64,000 nt of DNA from Deltaproteobacteria bacterium (GTDB taxonomy: Bacteria > Myxococcota_A > UBA796 > SXON01). Made by a program: the position numbers and the translations under genes. The DNA lies in NCBI GenBank assembly GCA_014191855.1, contig BJHF01000025.1, positions 1-64,000 of the forward strand, given 5' to 3'. Under the pieces are notes generated by a model. The model saw nothing but the letters and a program-made list of their open reading frames with translations. It was not told where the DNA came from and made no database searches. This document shows positions 8,673 through 17,757 of this stretch, in pieces (positions within the stretch are counted from its first letter, which is position 1; every line of letters starts with the position of its first letter).

Positions 8673-10695
8673 GCGCTGCGTCTTAGCCGGAGCCCGCGGG
8701 CGTTCGCCATCCTGGTTGCGGATTCTCATCCTCTGCAGTGCGGCGGCGTGCCGATCTGAGGCCCCGCGCGTCACGGTTCAAGTGCCCACCGATGCCGACG
8801 CGGATGGGTTCGCCGTGGAATTGGACTGTGACGACGAGAACGCGCTGGTGTTCCCGGGGGGGGCCGAGCTCTGCAACGGCGTGGACGACGACTGCGATGG
8901 GGCCATAGACGAAGACTTTGACCGGGATGGGGACGGGTTTTTGACGCCGGTTGCCTGCGCGACGGGGGACGACTGTGACGACGATGCGTTCGCCGCTCAC
9001 CCGGGGGCTGACGAGGTGCCTTACGACGGCGTGGACCAGGACTGCGACGGCGCCGATCTTGTAGATGTGGACGGTGATGGTGCGATCTTCGGCGTGGATT
9101 GTGACGATGCCGATGCGAGCGCCCACCCGGGCGGCGAGGAGGTGCCCAAGAACGGCGCGGACGACGACTGCCTGGACGGGGACGACATCGACGGGGACGG
9201 AGACGGCGCTGGGGACCGCGACTTTGGCGGTTCAGATTGCGATGACGGCAACGCCGCGGTGCGCCCGGGAGTGCGCGACTATGGCAACGACGGCGTGGAC
9301 GCCGATTGCGACGGTCGCGACGGAACGACGGAGTCCTTGATCAACGCCGCGGTAAGCGTTGGAGCGCCCGGCTCGCCGGCGTTTGTCGGCTGGGCGACGA
9401 CGATGTGCGATATCGACGAAGACGGGCTTTCGGACTGGATCGTCGGCGCCTGGAACGACGATGTGAACAGCGGGCGGGTCGGCATCTGGTACGGGGCCAC
9501 GTCCGCGACGTGGGGTCCCGACATGTCCATGACCGACGCGGACACGCTGATCAACGGCGAATGGCACGCCTTCGTGGGCATCGGCGTTGTATGCGCGGAC
9601 ATCGACGGGGACGGCCACCTTGACGTTGTGGCCGAGGGCGCGGAGAGCAACGACCCCTCTCACCAGATGGTCAACCCGCTCCGGCTCTACGAGTTCTACG
9701 GCGATGGCGGCCGTTTCGCGCCGCTGATCTCGGCCCCGGATGCCGACGCCGTTCTCTCCCGCGACGCCGACCGCGTGGAGGTGCCCCTCCAGGTATCCGT
9801 GCGCGGGATCTGGGCGGGGGACCTCGACGGGGACGGGGCCTCCGAGCTGATGTTCAGCGATACGCGAACGTCGACACTTCCGGGCGGCACCGGCACGCTC
9901 ATGGTGATTCCCGGCGGGCGACGCTCGGGCGCGATTGAGCTACCCGATGCGACGACCCTGAAGCTTGATCCAGAGGATACCGGCTGGGTCAACTCGGTAG
10001 TCACCACCCCCGACGCGAACGGCGACGGCTCCGCAGACCTGGTCATCGGGTTCGGTGGGGCGGGGCGGCCCGTGGATGCGACGGACACGGGCGTCGCCCC
10101 CGGGAGCGGGGTGTTGGCTTCCGGCGCGGTCGAGGCGGCTGGGCTCGGCTCGCCCGCGGGGGGGGGCGGGGCGGGCGGCTCCGGGGACCTCTTCGGCATG
10201 ACGGTGGGGGCCGCCGACCTCGATGCGGACGGGCGAATCGACTGGATCGTGGATGCACCCGGCGGCGAGGGTGGATTCGGCGCGGTTTATGCGTTCGACG
10301 GCGCGCCGGCAGATTGTTCGCCGGAAGCGGCCTCGGGGTGGATGGCCGGCTCCACGCTCGACGGGCTCTTCGGCGCCTCGATCCTGCCGGTGCCCGACAT
10401 GGACGGCGATGGGTTCGCGGACATCGTCGTGAACGAGCCGCTCGGCGGCCAGCTTGGGGTCGGCTTGGTGTGGCTGCTCAGCGGGCGGCTCGCTCGGGAG
10501 GCCGACGGGGACTTGTCCGCCTGCACCCTGCTCGCCTGGAGCGGCGAACAGCACGACACGCACCCCGGATACGCGCTGGCCGCCGGCGACGTGAACGGGG
10601 ACGGGTTGACCGAGATCGCGGTCGGCGCGCCCTTTTTTCGGGACCCGGTGTCGGGATACTACGCCGGGAAGGCGTATTTGATCCTTGGGGAGTGA
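8671..10695 (+). CDS. MopE-motif / FG-GAP lipoprotein
   Basis: 674 residues from ATG 8671, which has GAGGAG four bases upstream; a TTG at 8716 would give a more compact lipoprotein signal. Either way the export segment is WLRILILCSAAAC with a plausible lipobox. The N-terminal third has MopE repeats ([65 protein letters not shown]), followed by an FG-GAP propeller (DIDEDGLSD, DIDGDGHLD, DLDGDGASE, DANGDGSAD, DLDADGRID, DMDGDGFAD, DVNGDGLTE). Domain order is the same as in its divergent neighbour, so the pair probably arose by duplication with inversion. Role unknown; cell-surface metal or ligand binding is inferred from family motifs only. Confidence 0.85.
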   Translation: MRCVLAGARGRSPSWLRILILCSAAACRSEAPRVTVQVPTDADADGFAVELDCDDENALVFPGGAELCNGVDDDCDGAIDEDFDRDGDGFLTPVACATGDDCDDDAFAAHPGADEVPYDGVDQDCDGADLVDVDGDGAIFGVDCDDADASAHPGGEEVPKNGADDDCLDGDDIDGDGDGAGDRDFGGSDCDDGNAAVRPGVRDYGNDGVDADCDGRDGTTESLINAAVSVGAPGSPAFVGWATTMCDIDEDGLSDWIVGAWNDDVNSGRVGIWYGATSATWGPDMSMTDADTLINGEWHAFVGIGVVCADIDGDGHLDVVAEGAESNDPSHQMVNPLRLYEFYGDGGRFAPLISAPDADAVLSRDADRVEVPLQVSVRGIWAGDLDGDGASELMFSDTRTSTLPGGTGTLMVIPGGRRSGAIELPDATTLKLDPEDTGWVNSVVTTPDANGDGSADLVIGFGGAGRPVDATDTGVAPGSGVLASGAVEAAGLGSPAGGGGAGGSGDLFGMTVGAADLDADGRIDWIVDAPGGEGGFGAVYAFDGAPADCSPEAASGWMAGSTLDGLFGASILPVPDMDGDGFADIVVNEPLGGQLGVGLVWLLSGRLAREADGDLSACTLLAWSGEQHDTHPGYALAAGDVNGDGLTEIAVGAPFFRDPVSGYYAGKAYLILGE

Positions 10696-10731
10696 GGGGA
10701 AGGGGGGCTTCGTCGCGCCCGCGAGCCGCCG

Positions 10732-11133
10732 CTACTCGTCCGTCGTCTCGGTGCAATCCACCGTGACGGTCACGTCGGCCACTCCATTGGGTTCAACGGT
10801 AACATCTGCGCTTCCACCACACTCCCCGCCGAGGTCTCCGGTGTCTCCCCCGCTCGACCACGTTCCGGCCACGAACACCGTCAGTTCACCGGCGTTTCCC
10901 GCGTCGATTTGCGTGGTCCCGTCCAGCGTGACCGGGATGTCTGGCTCCCCGCCCTCAAAACAGGTCCAGATGCTGACGAACAGCTCCGAGGCTTCGATGT
11001 CCTCGCGGTCAGCAACGACCGTGATGTTCAACGTCGAAGGCGACTCGTCAAAACACGAGTCGTCCGGAACGTTATCGGCGAAGAGGCCGCCGCCTCCCGC
11101 GCATCCACCGAGCGTGATCAGAAACATCAACAT
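10732..11133 (-). CDS. Small lipoprotein, unknown family
   Basis: 133 residues from ATG 11133, with GGGAGGGAG just upstream. It begins MLMFLITLGGC, an ideal lipobox, followed by a Gly linker. The mature part has beta-strand-like repeats (STLNITVVADREDIEASELFVSIW, PDIPVTLDGTTQIDAGNAGELTVFVAGTW, SADVTVEPNGVADVTVTVDC) and three or four cysteines, compatible with a small disulphide-bonded beta-sandwich. No family is recognised. It lies convergent to the MopE gene ending at 10695, with 36 bp between the stops, and downstream of the lipoprotein at 11311 on the same strand. Confidence 0.7.
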   Translation of the reverse strand: MLMFLITLGGCAGGGGLFADNVPDDSCFDESPSTLNITVVADREDIEASELFVSIWTCFEGGEPDIPVTLDGTTQIDAGNAGELTVFVAGTWSSGGDTGDLGGECGGSADVTVEPNGVADVTVTVDCTETTDE

Positions 11134-11310
11134 TGGGCGCTCCCTCCCCAGACCTGCAGCAAGGTGCGTGCCAACTACCCGGGGGTTGCTTGGTTTCCCG
11201 CAGGCAAACGGGCTTGCGGGTCGTTGCCCACGTTTGAGCCGCACGTCCTGTCGCCTCCCCCACGATCTGGAAGTCCCGGGCCGCGAGGTGCGGCAAGCTT
11301 GAGCATCGCC

Positions 11311-12102
11311 CTACTCGCACCACTCTCCCGCTTCCCCTCCGCTCCCCACCCACGGCACACACGCCCCGCACTCCAAGCCGTCGAAGCTGGCGGTTACCGC
11401 GTCGCCGGACTCGCTTTCCGCCGCCGTCCAGGTGGCGCCACCGCTCGTCGGATTCGCGTCGCATCCGTCGTAGGCCCAAGCCCCCGCCAGGTCGAGCGCG
11501 ATCGGGTCGCCCGCGCCCTCGAAATGGAGGGTGACCGCCCCCGTGGCGCTGAGCGCCCGCCCCTGATCGTCGAGTAAAAACGCGGCGTATGGGTAGGTGC
11601 CGCGCGCAGCACGGCGCTCCGCTGGCCACCACTCCGCCACAAAGTCATACGCCGTCAGGTTGTTTGCGCCGTCCGTCTGCACCCAGCTCAGGTTGCCTGA
11701 CCAGCGCGTCGTTTCGTCGACGCGCCGCTCGACCCACTCCTCAAAAACCCAGGAACCTCCGTCGGGAGCCTCCTCGACCCGCACCTTGCCCGACAGCCTT
11801 ACGCCTCCGTCCGTGGTGCATCCGCCGATCAATTCCATGGTCTCGTAGGTTTCCAATCTCCCTGGACAGTGAAGCTCGGTGTTGTCCCACGCTTTCGCCG
11901 CCGCTAGCGCCTCGGCTGGCCCGTTGGTTACCCGCCACAGCAGGTCCTTCTCGGCCGCCGCGAGCAGCACCACCGCACCCTCATCTGCGTCGTCCCCGCC
12001 GCTCTCCACCTCCGCCGGCAACCCGCACGCCGAGCCCAGCACCACACTGGCCAAAACCGCCCCCCCACGATAGTCGCGCGACCCTTTCAAGGAGCCCCAC
12101 AT
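11311..12102 (-). CDS. Hypothetical lipoprotein, divergent to ndk
   Basis: 263 residues from ATG 12102, which has GAGAGGG upstream on the minus strand inside the ndk coding region. The n-region [12 protein letters not shown] and [14 protein letters not shown] give a lipoprotein signal. The mature protein has eight or so cysteines and long beta-rich stretches ([73 protein letters not shown]). No family is recognised. The start codon shares a CATG with the ndk ATG; a TTG at 12090 is an alternative start giving the same mature lipoprotein. The gene upstream of it on this strand is none; downstream is the small lipoprotein at 10732. Confidence 0.65.
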   Translation of the reverse strand: MWGSLKGSRDYRGGAVLASVVLGSACGLPAEVESGGDDADEGAVVLLAAAEKDLLWRVTNGPAEALAAAKAWDNTELHCPGRLETYETMELIGGCTTDGGVRLSGKVRVEEAPDGGSWVFEEWVERRVDETTRWSGNLSWVQTDGANNLTAYDFVAEWWPAERRAARGTYPYAAFLLDDQGRALSATGAVTLHFEGAGDPIALDLAGAWAYDGCDANPTSGGATWTAAESESGDAVTASFDGLECGACVPWVGSGGEAGEWCE

Positions 12103-12514
12103 GGAACGCACCCTCTCGATCATCAAGCCCGACGCCGTAAAAGCCCAGAAGATCGGCGCGATCATCTCGCGGCTGGAGAGCGAAGGCCTGCGCATCGCGG
12201 CCGCGAAGAAGGTGCAGTTGGATCGGCGCATGGCGGAAGGCTTCTATGCCGAGCACGCAGGCCGCGGGTTCTTCGACGAGCTCGTGACGTTCATGACCAG
12301 CGGGCCGGTCGTCGTGCTGGTGCTCGAAGGCGAGGACGCGGTGGTGCGCTACCGCACCATCATGGGCGCCACCAATCCGGCGAACGCCGCGGAAGGCACG
12401 CTTCGCAAGCTCTATGCCGCTTCCGTCGGCGAGAATGCGGTGCACGGCTCGGACTCTCCGGCCAGCGCAGCGCGCGAGATCAGCTACTTCTTCGCGAGCA
12501 CCGACATCACCTAG
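12101..12514 (+). CDS. ndk: Nucleoside diphosphate kinase
   Basis: 137 residues, the family length. Transfers the gamma-phosphate from NTPs to NDPs through a phosphohistidine, balancing nucleotide pools in the cytoplasm. Diagnostic sequences: [12 protein letters not shown] at the N-terminus, [42 protein letters not shown], and the active-site [16 protein letters not shown] with His115. AAGGAG nine bases before the ATG fixes the start. It is followed after 37 bp by the unknown 261-residue gene on the same strand. Nothing unusual in the protein itself; the oddity is that its start codon overlaps that of the divergent lipoprotein gene. Confidence 0.97.
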   Translation: MERTLSIIKPDAVKAQKIGAIISRLESEGLRIAAAKKVQLDRRMAEGFYAEHAGRGFFDELVTFMTSGPVVVLVLEGEDAVVRYRTIMGATNPANAAEGTLRKLYAASVGENAVHGSDSPASAAREISYFFASTDIT

Positions 12515-12551
12515 GCGGCCGGCCCTGCTATGCTCCCCGCCCGGAGCGGCG

Positions 12552-13337
12552 ATGAGCAAACAGATCGGCGACGGCTACCACCTCAAATTCACGATCGGCA
12601 AGGCGCTGTGGAACGATCTGTTCGGCATCGGCTTGCCCTTTGAGGTGGGAAAGGGCACGTTTGACCTGATCAAGCAGGTGCGCATGGGCGTGAAGCAGCT
12701 CGGCGTACGCGAGAAGGTGCGCGGGCTCCTCGTCGACCAGAACGTGCAGCTACCGACGGTCGTCGTGCGCGGGAAGGACGCGGCGGTGCGCGTTTGGGAG
12801 GGTCGGCGCGAGTCCGTGTGGAAGGTGGTGGACGAGCTGGTGCGCGTGGAGGGCGACTGGCGGGTGGATGTAGACCGGGAGGGGAGCGATTTCCACTACG
12901 GTAGCCAGAAGTTCGGCGTCGAAGCTCATGTAAAGGCGGTCGCCACCGGAAAGGTGTACCTGCTGCGCGAGAACATCGAGTTCCCGTTCGTGCTCGAAAA
13001 GCGCATCGGCGCGGAGGCCGCGCTGGGAGACATCCGCTACGACAAAGAGAAGCGGGCGTTGATCGGTCACCTTGAAGACGTGGAGATCGACCTCGGCGAT
13101 GCGTTCATCCTCCAGATGCTCAGCCGCGGGGTGGAGCGGCTGCTCAAGGAGCAGGTGGAGAAGGTGAACCCGGTGCAGATCCTGCGGAAAGACCAACTTG
13201 AAGACATGGTTTCGCCCGCCGGTGGTCCGCTCAAGGTGAAGATGGGCGTGGAGGACGTGGCGCTCGACATCTCCGAGGAGGAGATGACCTTGAAGGTGCG
13301 CTTCGGCTTCACGCAGCTCCAGCTCACGGCCGGCTGA
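12552..13337 (+). CDS. Conserved-looking protein of unknown function
   Basis: 261 residues from ATG 12552 with GGAGCGGCG in front. No signal peptide or membrane segment. The sequence alternates charged strands and amphipathic helices (KFTIGKALWNDLFGIGLPFEVGKGTFDLIKQVR; ALGDIRYDKEKRALIGHLEDVEIDLGDAFILQMLSRGVERLLKEQV; VEDVALDISEEEMTLKVRFGF), reminiscent of lipid-binding or LEA-like beta-sheets, but I cannot name a family. It follows ndk by 37 bp, so it may be co-transcribed. Its last 14 bp overlap the convergent S26-like gene. Clearly coding from codon pattern and composition. Confidence 0.75.
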   Translation: MSKQIGDGYHLKFTIGKALWNDLFGIGLPFEVGKGTFDLIKQVRMGVKQLGVREKVRGLLVDQNVQLPTVVVRGKDAAVRVWEGRRESVWKVVDELVRVEGDWRVDVDREGSDFHYGSQKFGVEAHVKAVATGKVYLLRENIEFPFVLEKRIGAEAALGDIRYDKEKRALIGHLEDVEIDLGDAFILQMLSRGVERLLKEQVEKVNPVQILRKDQLEDMVSPAGGPLKVKMGVEDVALDISEEEMTLKVRFGFTQLQLTAG

Positions 13338-13941
13338 GCGGATTCGCGGGCGGCGGCCCCAGCTTCGAAGACTTGGGGATCACCGCCGGCTCGCCCCGCA
13401 CACCGAATACGCCTCGCCATGGCGTAGCCGGGGAGCCGACTCGGGCGAAGACAACCCCGCGCAACGCACCGAGCGGCACCGGTCCCCACCAGCGGCTGTC
13501 GAGCGCCCCATCGCGGTCGTCGGCGCCCAGGAACGCCGAGTCGTCCGGCACGCCAACGTCCGTGACCGTCATTCGGGTAGGAGCGGCGGCGCGGAGCACG
13601 AGGTGCTCGCCCTCGAGGTGCACGGGACGACCGAGGTATTCGCCCATGTCCAGCAGCTTCACCTTGCGCTGCTCAGATGTGCGGAAGGTGCCGCCATCGT
13701 ACGAAACGGCGCCACCGATCGCCTCCACCCGGCGCAGCGTCCAGCGCTCGGCGTCCAGGGGATCCACCACGGCCACCACGTCGCCCACGCGCGGCGCGAG
13801 TGGGAGGATGAGCACGAAATCGCCGGGGAGCAGGCTCGGGGCCATCTCCCCGTCGGGAACACGGGCCACGCGCGAGAGGAGAGCGACCAGGAGCAGTCCG
13901 CCGATCGCCGCGATCCCCAAGGCCAGCCGCCGTCGTGTCAC
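13324..13941 (-). CDS. S26 signal-peptidase-like protein, catalytic residues replaced
   Basis: 205 residues from GTG 13941. One N-terminal membrane segment (LALGIAAIGGLLLVALL), then the signal peptidase I core: VPDGEMAPSLLPGDFVLI (box B), GDVVAVVDPLDAERWTLRRVEAIGG (box D) and GADDRDGALDSRWWGPVPLGALRGVV (box E). In active enzymes box B is SM.PTL and box D has the general-base Lys (IKRV); here Glu32 stands for the Ser and Arg70 for the Lys, so it should not cleave by the Ser-Lys mechanism. The GTG overlaps the TGA of the upstream FG-GAP lipoprotein (GTGA), implying translational coupling and a functional link. It could be a chaperone-like or inhibitory homologue. Overlaps the convergent gene end by 14 bp. 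Confidence 0.8.
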   Translation of the reverse strand: MTRRRLALGIAAIGGLLLVALLSRVARVPDGEMAPSLLPGDFVLILPLAPRVGDVVAVVDPLDAERWTLRRVEAIGGAVSYDGGTFRTSEQRKVKLLDMGEYLGRPVHLEGEHLVLRAAAPTRMTVTDVGVPDDSAFLGADDRDGALDSRWWGPVPLGALRGVVFARVGSPATPWRGVFGVRGEPAVIPKSSKLGPPPANPLSRP

Positions 13942-15839
13942 TCGCAGAAGGGCTTCTTCACGATGGCTTCGTTGTTGTCTTCCGTGCACTCGGTCACGAT
14001 GCCGGTGGAGGAGCCGTTGTCGTCCACCTCCATCACCAGCGTGTCGGCCTTGGCGATGTCGCCGCTCTCGACGATGAAGCTCACGGCTTCCGAGCTCATG
14101 CCCGAGGGCGTTGCGGTGGTGGTAACCTGCACGTCCAGCAGGGTGAGCTCGCCATTCTTCTCGGCGTAGAGCGCCAGGGAGAGGCCAGCCGGTGCGATGC
14201 TGGTGCCGGTGTTGCGAGCGCGCCCGGTCACGACGAACCAGCCGTGATCGCAGTCGTCGGCGCACGTTTCGAGGATCTCGCCTTCCAATTCGGCCCCGAC
14301 CCCCTCGCCCGGGGGGAGCGCTTGCGCCGAATGGAAGTTGTTGTACGTCGTGAAGTTCGGCGTGGCGGTCTTGGGCACCGTGAGATCGTCGTTGATGTTC
14401 GTGATGCTGTACGCGTGCTGGTTCCAGACCGAGCGGGCGGGTGCCCAACTGTTGTTTTTGTCCCGGTACACCGAGAAGGCTGCACCGCCGCTGCCGAAAT
14501 TTCCATCGTGAGTCACGACGATGTCCGCGTGGCCGTCGGCGTTCACGTCCGCGATCGTGGGGTAGTCGTACAACGTATCGGAGTTGTGCTCGTCGCTCTT
14601 GAATTTCAGGGTTCCGTCGGTGCCATCGAAGGCGTAGAGCGCGACCTCGTCGATGTACACCACTTCCTGGATGCCGTCGCCTTCGAAGTCGAACATCGAC
14701 GCGCCGGTCGCGCCGGTGGTATCCGTGATTTTCGCCTTCCACAGCACGGAGCCGTCTTCCCCGTTCACCGCCCAGAGGTTGTTCGCACGCGCGGCGACGA
14801 CCTCCGGGAGCCCGTCTCCATCGATGTCTGCGATGGAGGCGTTGGACATGATGCCCTCGGTCTCGCCACCGCTACCGGGGAGCTCAAACGTCCACATCTC
14901 GCTGCCGTCCGTGTCGTGCGCCACGAGCTTGCTGTAGGTGGCGCGGACGTACTCGCCCTCCGGATCGGAATCGAGGTTCGCGATCGCGGGCGCACCGTCG
15001 TCGCCGTGGGTCTTCATGATCTCCTGACCGTCGGGATCGTAGAAGGCATCGCCGACCACCACTTCGTCTACGCCGTCGAGATCCATGTCCGCTATCGCCG
15101 GCATGGCGCCTTCGCCCCAGAGGCCGCTCAGGCCCACGAAGTTGTCGCAGCCGCGGCCGGACCGGCCCACCCCGCGCTCGCTCAGGTCGTCGTTGAGGAT
15201 GACTCGCCCGGCCACGATCTCGGCGTGCCCGTCGTGGTCCATGTCGGCGACCGCGATGCCGGTGACCTGGTCGAACTCACCGTCCACGTACAGGTCGGAC
15301 TCCGCGAGCTCGTTGCCCTCCGAATCGAACATCACGACCGACACTTGGCTGTTGGACATCAGGTTGTATTTATGGAGCCGCACCGCGAGGATCTCCGCCT
15401 GGCCGTCGCCATCGAGATCGGCGAGCGTGGGCCCGGAGCCGTAGGCGATCTCGGCGCCGCGCGTTTCCCACAGCAAGTCCCCTTCGCCGGTGTAGGCCAC
15501 AAGCTCCCCCTGCGCCTCGAACAACCAACCGAGCGTGACGACAACATCGGGCATGCCGTTGGAGTCGATGTCCCCCACCGCCGGCTGGGAGCATGCGTTG
15601 CCCTCGACGTCCCACACCACCACCGGCTCAAAGCCGCTCACCTCGAAGTGGCACGTGTCGCTCAGCGGCACCGACTCGGGGGGGAACTCGTCGGGACTGC
15701 ACGAGCCCAGATCCTCTTCATCAGGTTTGAAGCCGGTATCGGAGCCCGAGTCCTTCTGACCCTGCGGATCGCCGAGACCCTCCAGGTTGAAGTCCGAGCA
15801 GCCGAGGAGGAGGGCAGGGAACAACAGGGAGGTTCGCAT
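13938..15839 (-). CDS. FG-GAP/VCBS repeat lipoprotein
   Basis: 633 residues from ATG 15839, with AGGGG upstream. Signal MRTSLLFPALLLGC gives lipidated Cys14, then an acidic linker. Repeats with Ca2+-type loops run through most of the chain: DIDSNGMPD, DLDGDGQAE, DMDHDGHAE, DMDLDGVDE, DIDGDGLPE, DVNADGHAD, the VCBS/FG-GAP propeller pattern of surface proteins. Blades alternate with PQQ-like segments (LWETRGAE, LWKAKITD). After about residue 500 a second beta domain follows (GWFVVTGRARNTGTSIAPAGLSLALY), like a CARDB/adhesin module. Unlike its relatives here it has no MopE motifs. It overlaps the S26-like gene by GTGA. Confidence 0.88.
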   Translation of the reverse strand: MRTSLLFPALLLGCSDFNLEGLGDPQGQKDSGSDTGFKPDEEDLGSCSPDEFPPESVPLSDTCHFEVSGFEPVVVWDVEGNACSQPAVGDIDSNGMPDVVVTLGWLFEAQGELVAYTGEGDLLWETRGAEIAYGSGPTLADLDGDGQAEILAVRLHKYNLMSNSQVSVVMFDSEGNELAESDLYVDGEFDQVTGIAVADMDHDGHAEIVAGRVILNDDLSERGVGRSGRGCDNFVGLSGLWGEGAMPAIADMDLDGVDEVVVGDAFYDPDGQEIMKTHGDDGAPAIANLDSDPEGEYVRATYSKLVAHDTDGSEMWTFELPGSGGETEGIMSNASIADIDGDGLPEVVAARANNLWAVNGEDGSVLWKAKITDTTGATGASMFDFEGDGIQEVVYIDEVALYAFDGTDGTLKFKSDEHNSDTLYDYPTIADVNADGHADIVVTHDGNFGSGGAAFSVYRDKNNSWAPARSVWNQHAYSITNINDDLTVPKTATPNFTTYNNFHSAQALPPGEGVGAELEGEILETCADDCDHGWFVVTGRARNTGTSIAPAGLSLALYAEKNGELTLLDVQVTTTATPSGMSSEAVSFIVESGDIAKADTLVMEVDDNGSSTGIVTECTEDNNEAIVKKPFCE

Positions 15840-15873
15840 GATCGTGAGCCCCTAACCGGTGAGATGCGATAGT

Positions 15874-17742
15874 ATGGCGGCGATGTCGGATGGCGCGGAC
15901 GAGTTGTTGCTGCTTCGCGAAGAAGTGCGCTTGTTGCGTTATCGATTCAACCTGCTGGTGGAGCACAGCAGCGAGGCGATCTACCTCAAGGATCTCGACA
16001 GCCGCTACGTCTACATCAACGAAGCCGGCGCGTCGATGATGTACCGACGGCCGGACGATCTGATCGGTCAAGACGACGAAGGACTCTTCGCGCCCGACGT
16101 TGCCCGGGAAATTCGAGCGGACGACCAGCACGTCATCTCGACGGGACAAACCGCGGTGATCCGCACGATGCGGGCGATGACCAACGGCACACGGATCGAC
16201 TTTCTCACGGTGAAACGTCCTTGGTTCGATGGCGATGGCACCATCGTAGGTGTGGTGGGAACCACCCAGGACGTCACCGAGCTGGCCGACGCGCAGCGCG
16301 AGGCGGCGGAGGCGGCGGAGGGTTTCCGAACCCTTGTGGAAACGATGGCCGAGCTCGTGATCGTGCACCGGGCGGGTGCGATCCTGTACGCAAATCCGGC
16401 GGCGCTCGGTGCGCTTGGCCGACGAGAGAGCGATCTTACGGGCGGGATGCTGAGCCACCTCGCGAGGGCGAAGGACCGCAGCGTCGTGGCTGGCCTGGGG
16501 GCGGGCGCGGCGTCGCGGGCGGAGGTCGGGTTCCTCCGGCCCGACGGGGCGGTGGTGCTGGTGGAGCTGTCGGATGTGCCCGCTTCGTGGTGCGGCGAGC
16601 CCGCGCGCGTGGCCATCGGTCGCGACGTAACGGTGCGTCGGCGGATGGATGCGCAGTTGCAGGATGCGGATCGGCTAGCGGCCGTCGGCATGCTGGCGGG
16701 CGGCATCGCCCATGAGATTCGTAACCCGCTCACGTTCGTTCTCGGCGTCGTGCGGGAGCTGGCGGCATCCACGGGGGACGAAGCTTCCAAAGCGCGGCTT
16801 CTCGACGTCGTGGACGCCGCGGAGCGGATCGAAGCCATCGTACAGGGCGTTTCGGGCCTGGCCCGGCCCGACACGGATGCGGGGGGGCCCGTGGACGTGG
16901 AGGGGGTGATCGATCGCGCCCTGCTGCTCGCCGGCTCGCGGCTGCGGGATCGTGCGGTAGTGGAGCGATCCGCGCGGGGCAACGCCACGGTCATCGGCTC
17001 GGAGCGCCGACTCGTACAGGTGGTGATCAACCTCCTGGTGAACGCCTCGCAAGCGATCGGCTCGGGGCACACGATGGGGAAAGTGTCCATCCAAACGGCG
17101 ATCGTGGGCACGAGCGTACGGATTCGCGTTCGCGACAGCGGGCCTGGCGTCCCGATGGCCGTCGCCACACGGATCTTCGAGCCGTTTGTCACCACCAAGC
17201 CGAGCGCCGACGGCACGGGGCTTGGCCTTTGGGTGTCGCGCGGCATCGTTGCGGAGATGGGGGGGAGCCTTGAGCTGGAGAATCCGGGCGCCCCGGGAGC
17301 CTCATTCCTCATTGCCCTCCCGGTGGCCACGGCACCCCAAGTCGAACTTCGGCCCCTCGCGGTCCGACCGAGGCTGCTCCTCGTGGACGATGAGCGGCTG
17401 ATCAGCGATCTGCTGTCCGACGGGCTCTCCGGCACCTTCGATGTTCAGGCTTGCGACGGCGTGGCGGCCGCCCTCGCGAAGGTGCAGGCCGAGCCGCCGT
17501 TCGACATCGTGTTGTGCGATCTCATCATGCCCAACGGCGGCGGCGAACGTCTGTTTCAAGAGCTGGGCACGCTCGGTGTCCGGCCGCCCATGTGCTTCAT
17601 GAGCGGCGGCGCGGCCACCCCGGAGGCCCGCCAGTTCCTCGAGCGCGAGCGCATCCTACCCATCGACAAGCCCTTTCGTATCGGCGATGTGCGTCGCCGC
17701 CTGCTCATCGCGCTGGGGGCGCGTACGAACGCCTCGGAGTGA
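15874..17742 (+). CDS. PAS-PAS hybrid histidine kinase with receiver
   Basis: 622 residues from ATG 15874 (GGTGAG about 10 bases upstream); GTG 15859 and ATG 15883 are alternatives. No membrane segment, so a cytoplasmic sensor. Order: coiled start (about 5-20), PAS 1 (EHSSEAIYLKDLDSRYVYIN), PAS 2 (ELVIVHRAGAILYANPAALGALG), HisKA with GGIAHEIRNPLT (His280), HATPase with NLLVNASQAI, DSGPGVP and GTGLGLWVSRGI, then a receiver domain RLLLVDDERLI, phosphoacceptor Asp549 in LCDLIMPNGGG, and Lys599. Signal input is unknown; a small ligand or redox cue to the PAS domains is likely. No cognate output regulator is adjacent; the C-terminal receiver may feed a phosphorelay. Divergent from the FG-GAP lipoprotein. 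Confidence 0.92.
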   Translation: MAAMSDGADELLLLREEVRLLRYRFNLLVEHSSEAIYLKDLDSRYVYINEAGASMMYRRPDDLIGQDDEGLFAPDVAREIRADDQHVISTGQTAVIRTMRAMTNGTRIDFLTVKRPWFDGDGTIVGVVGTTQDVTELADAQREAAEAAEGFRTLVETMAELVIVHRAGAILYANPAALGALGRRESDLTGGMLSHLARAKDRSVVAGLGAGAASRAEVGFLRPDGAVVLVELSDVPASWCGEPARVAIGRDVTVRRRMDAQLQDADRLAAVGMLAGGIAHEIRNPLTFVLGVVRELAASTGDEASKARLLDVVDAAERIEAIVQGVSGLARPDTDAGGPVDVEGVIDRALLLAGSRLRDRAVVERSARGNATVIGSERRLVQVVINLLVNASQAIGSGHTMGKVSIQTAIVGTSVRIRVRDSGPGVPMAVATRIFEPFVTTKPSADGTGLGLWVSRGIVAEMGGSLELENPGAPGASFLIALPVATAPQVELRPLAVRPRLLLVDDERLISDLLSDGLSGTFDVQACDGVAAALAKVQAEPPFDIVLCDLIMPNGGGERLFQELGTLGVRPPMCFMSGGAATPEARQFLERERILPIDKPFRIGDVRRRLLIALGARTNASE

Positions 17743-17757
17743 GGCTCGGCGTGGTGG

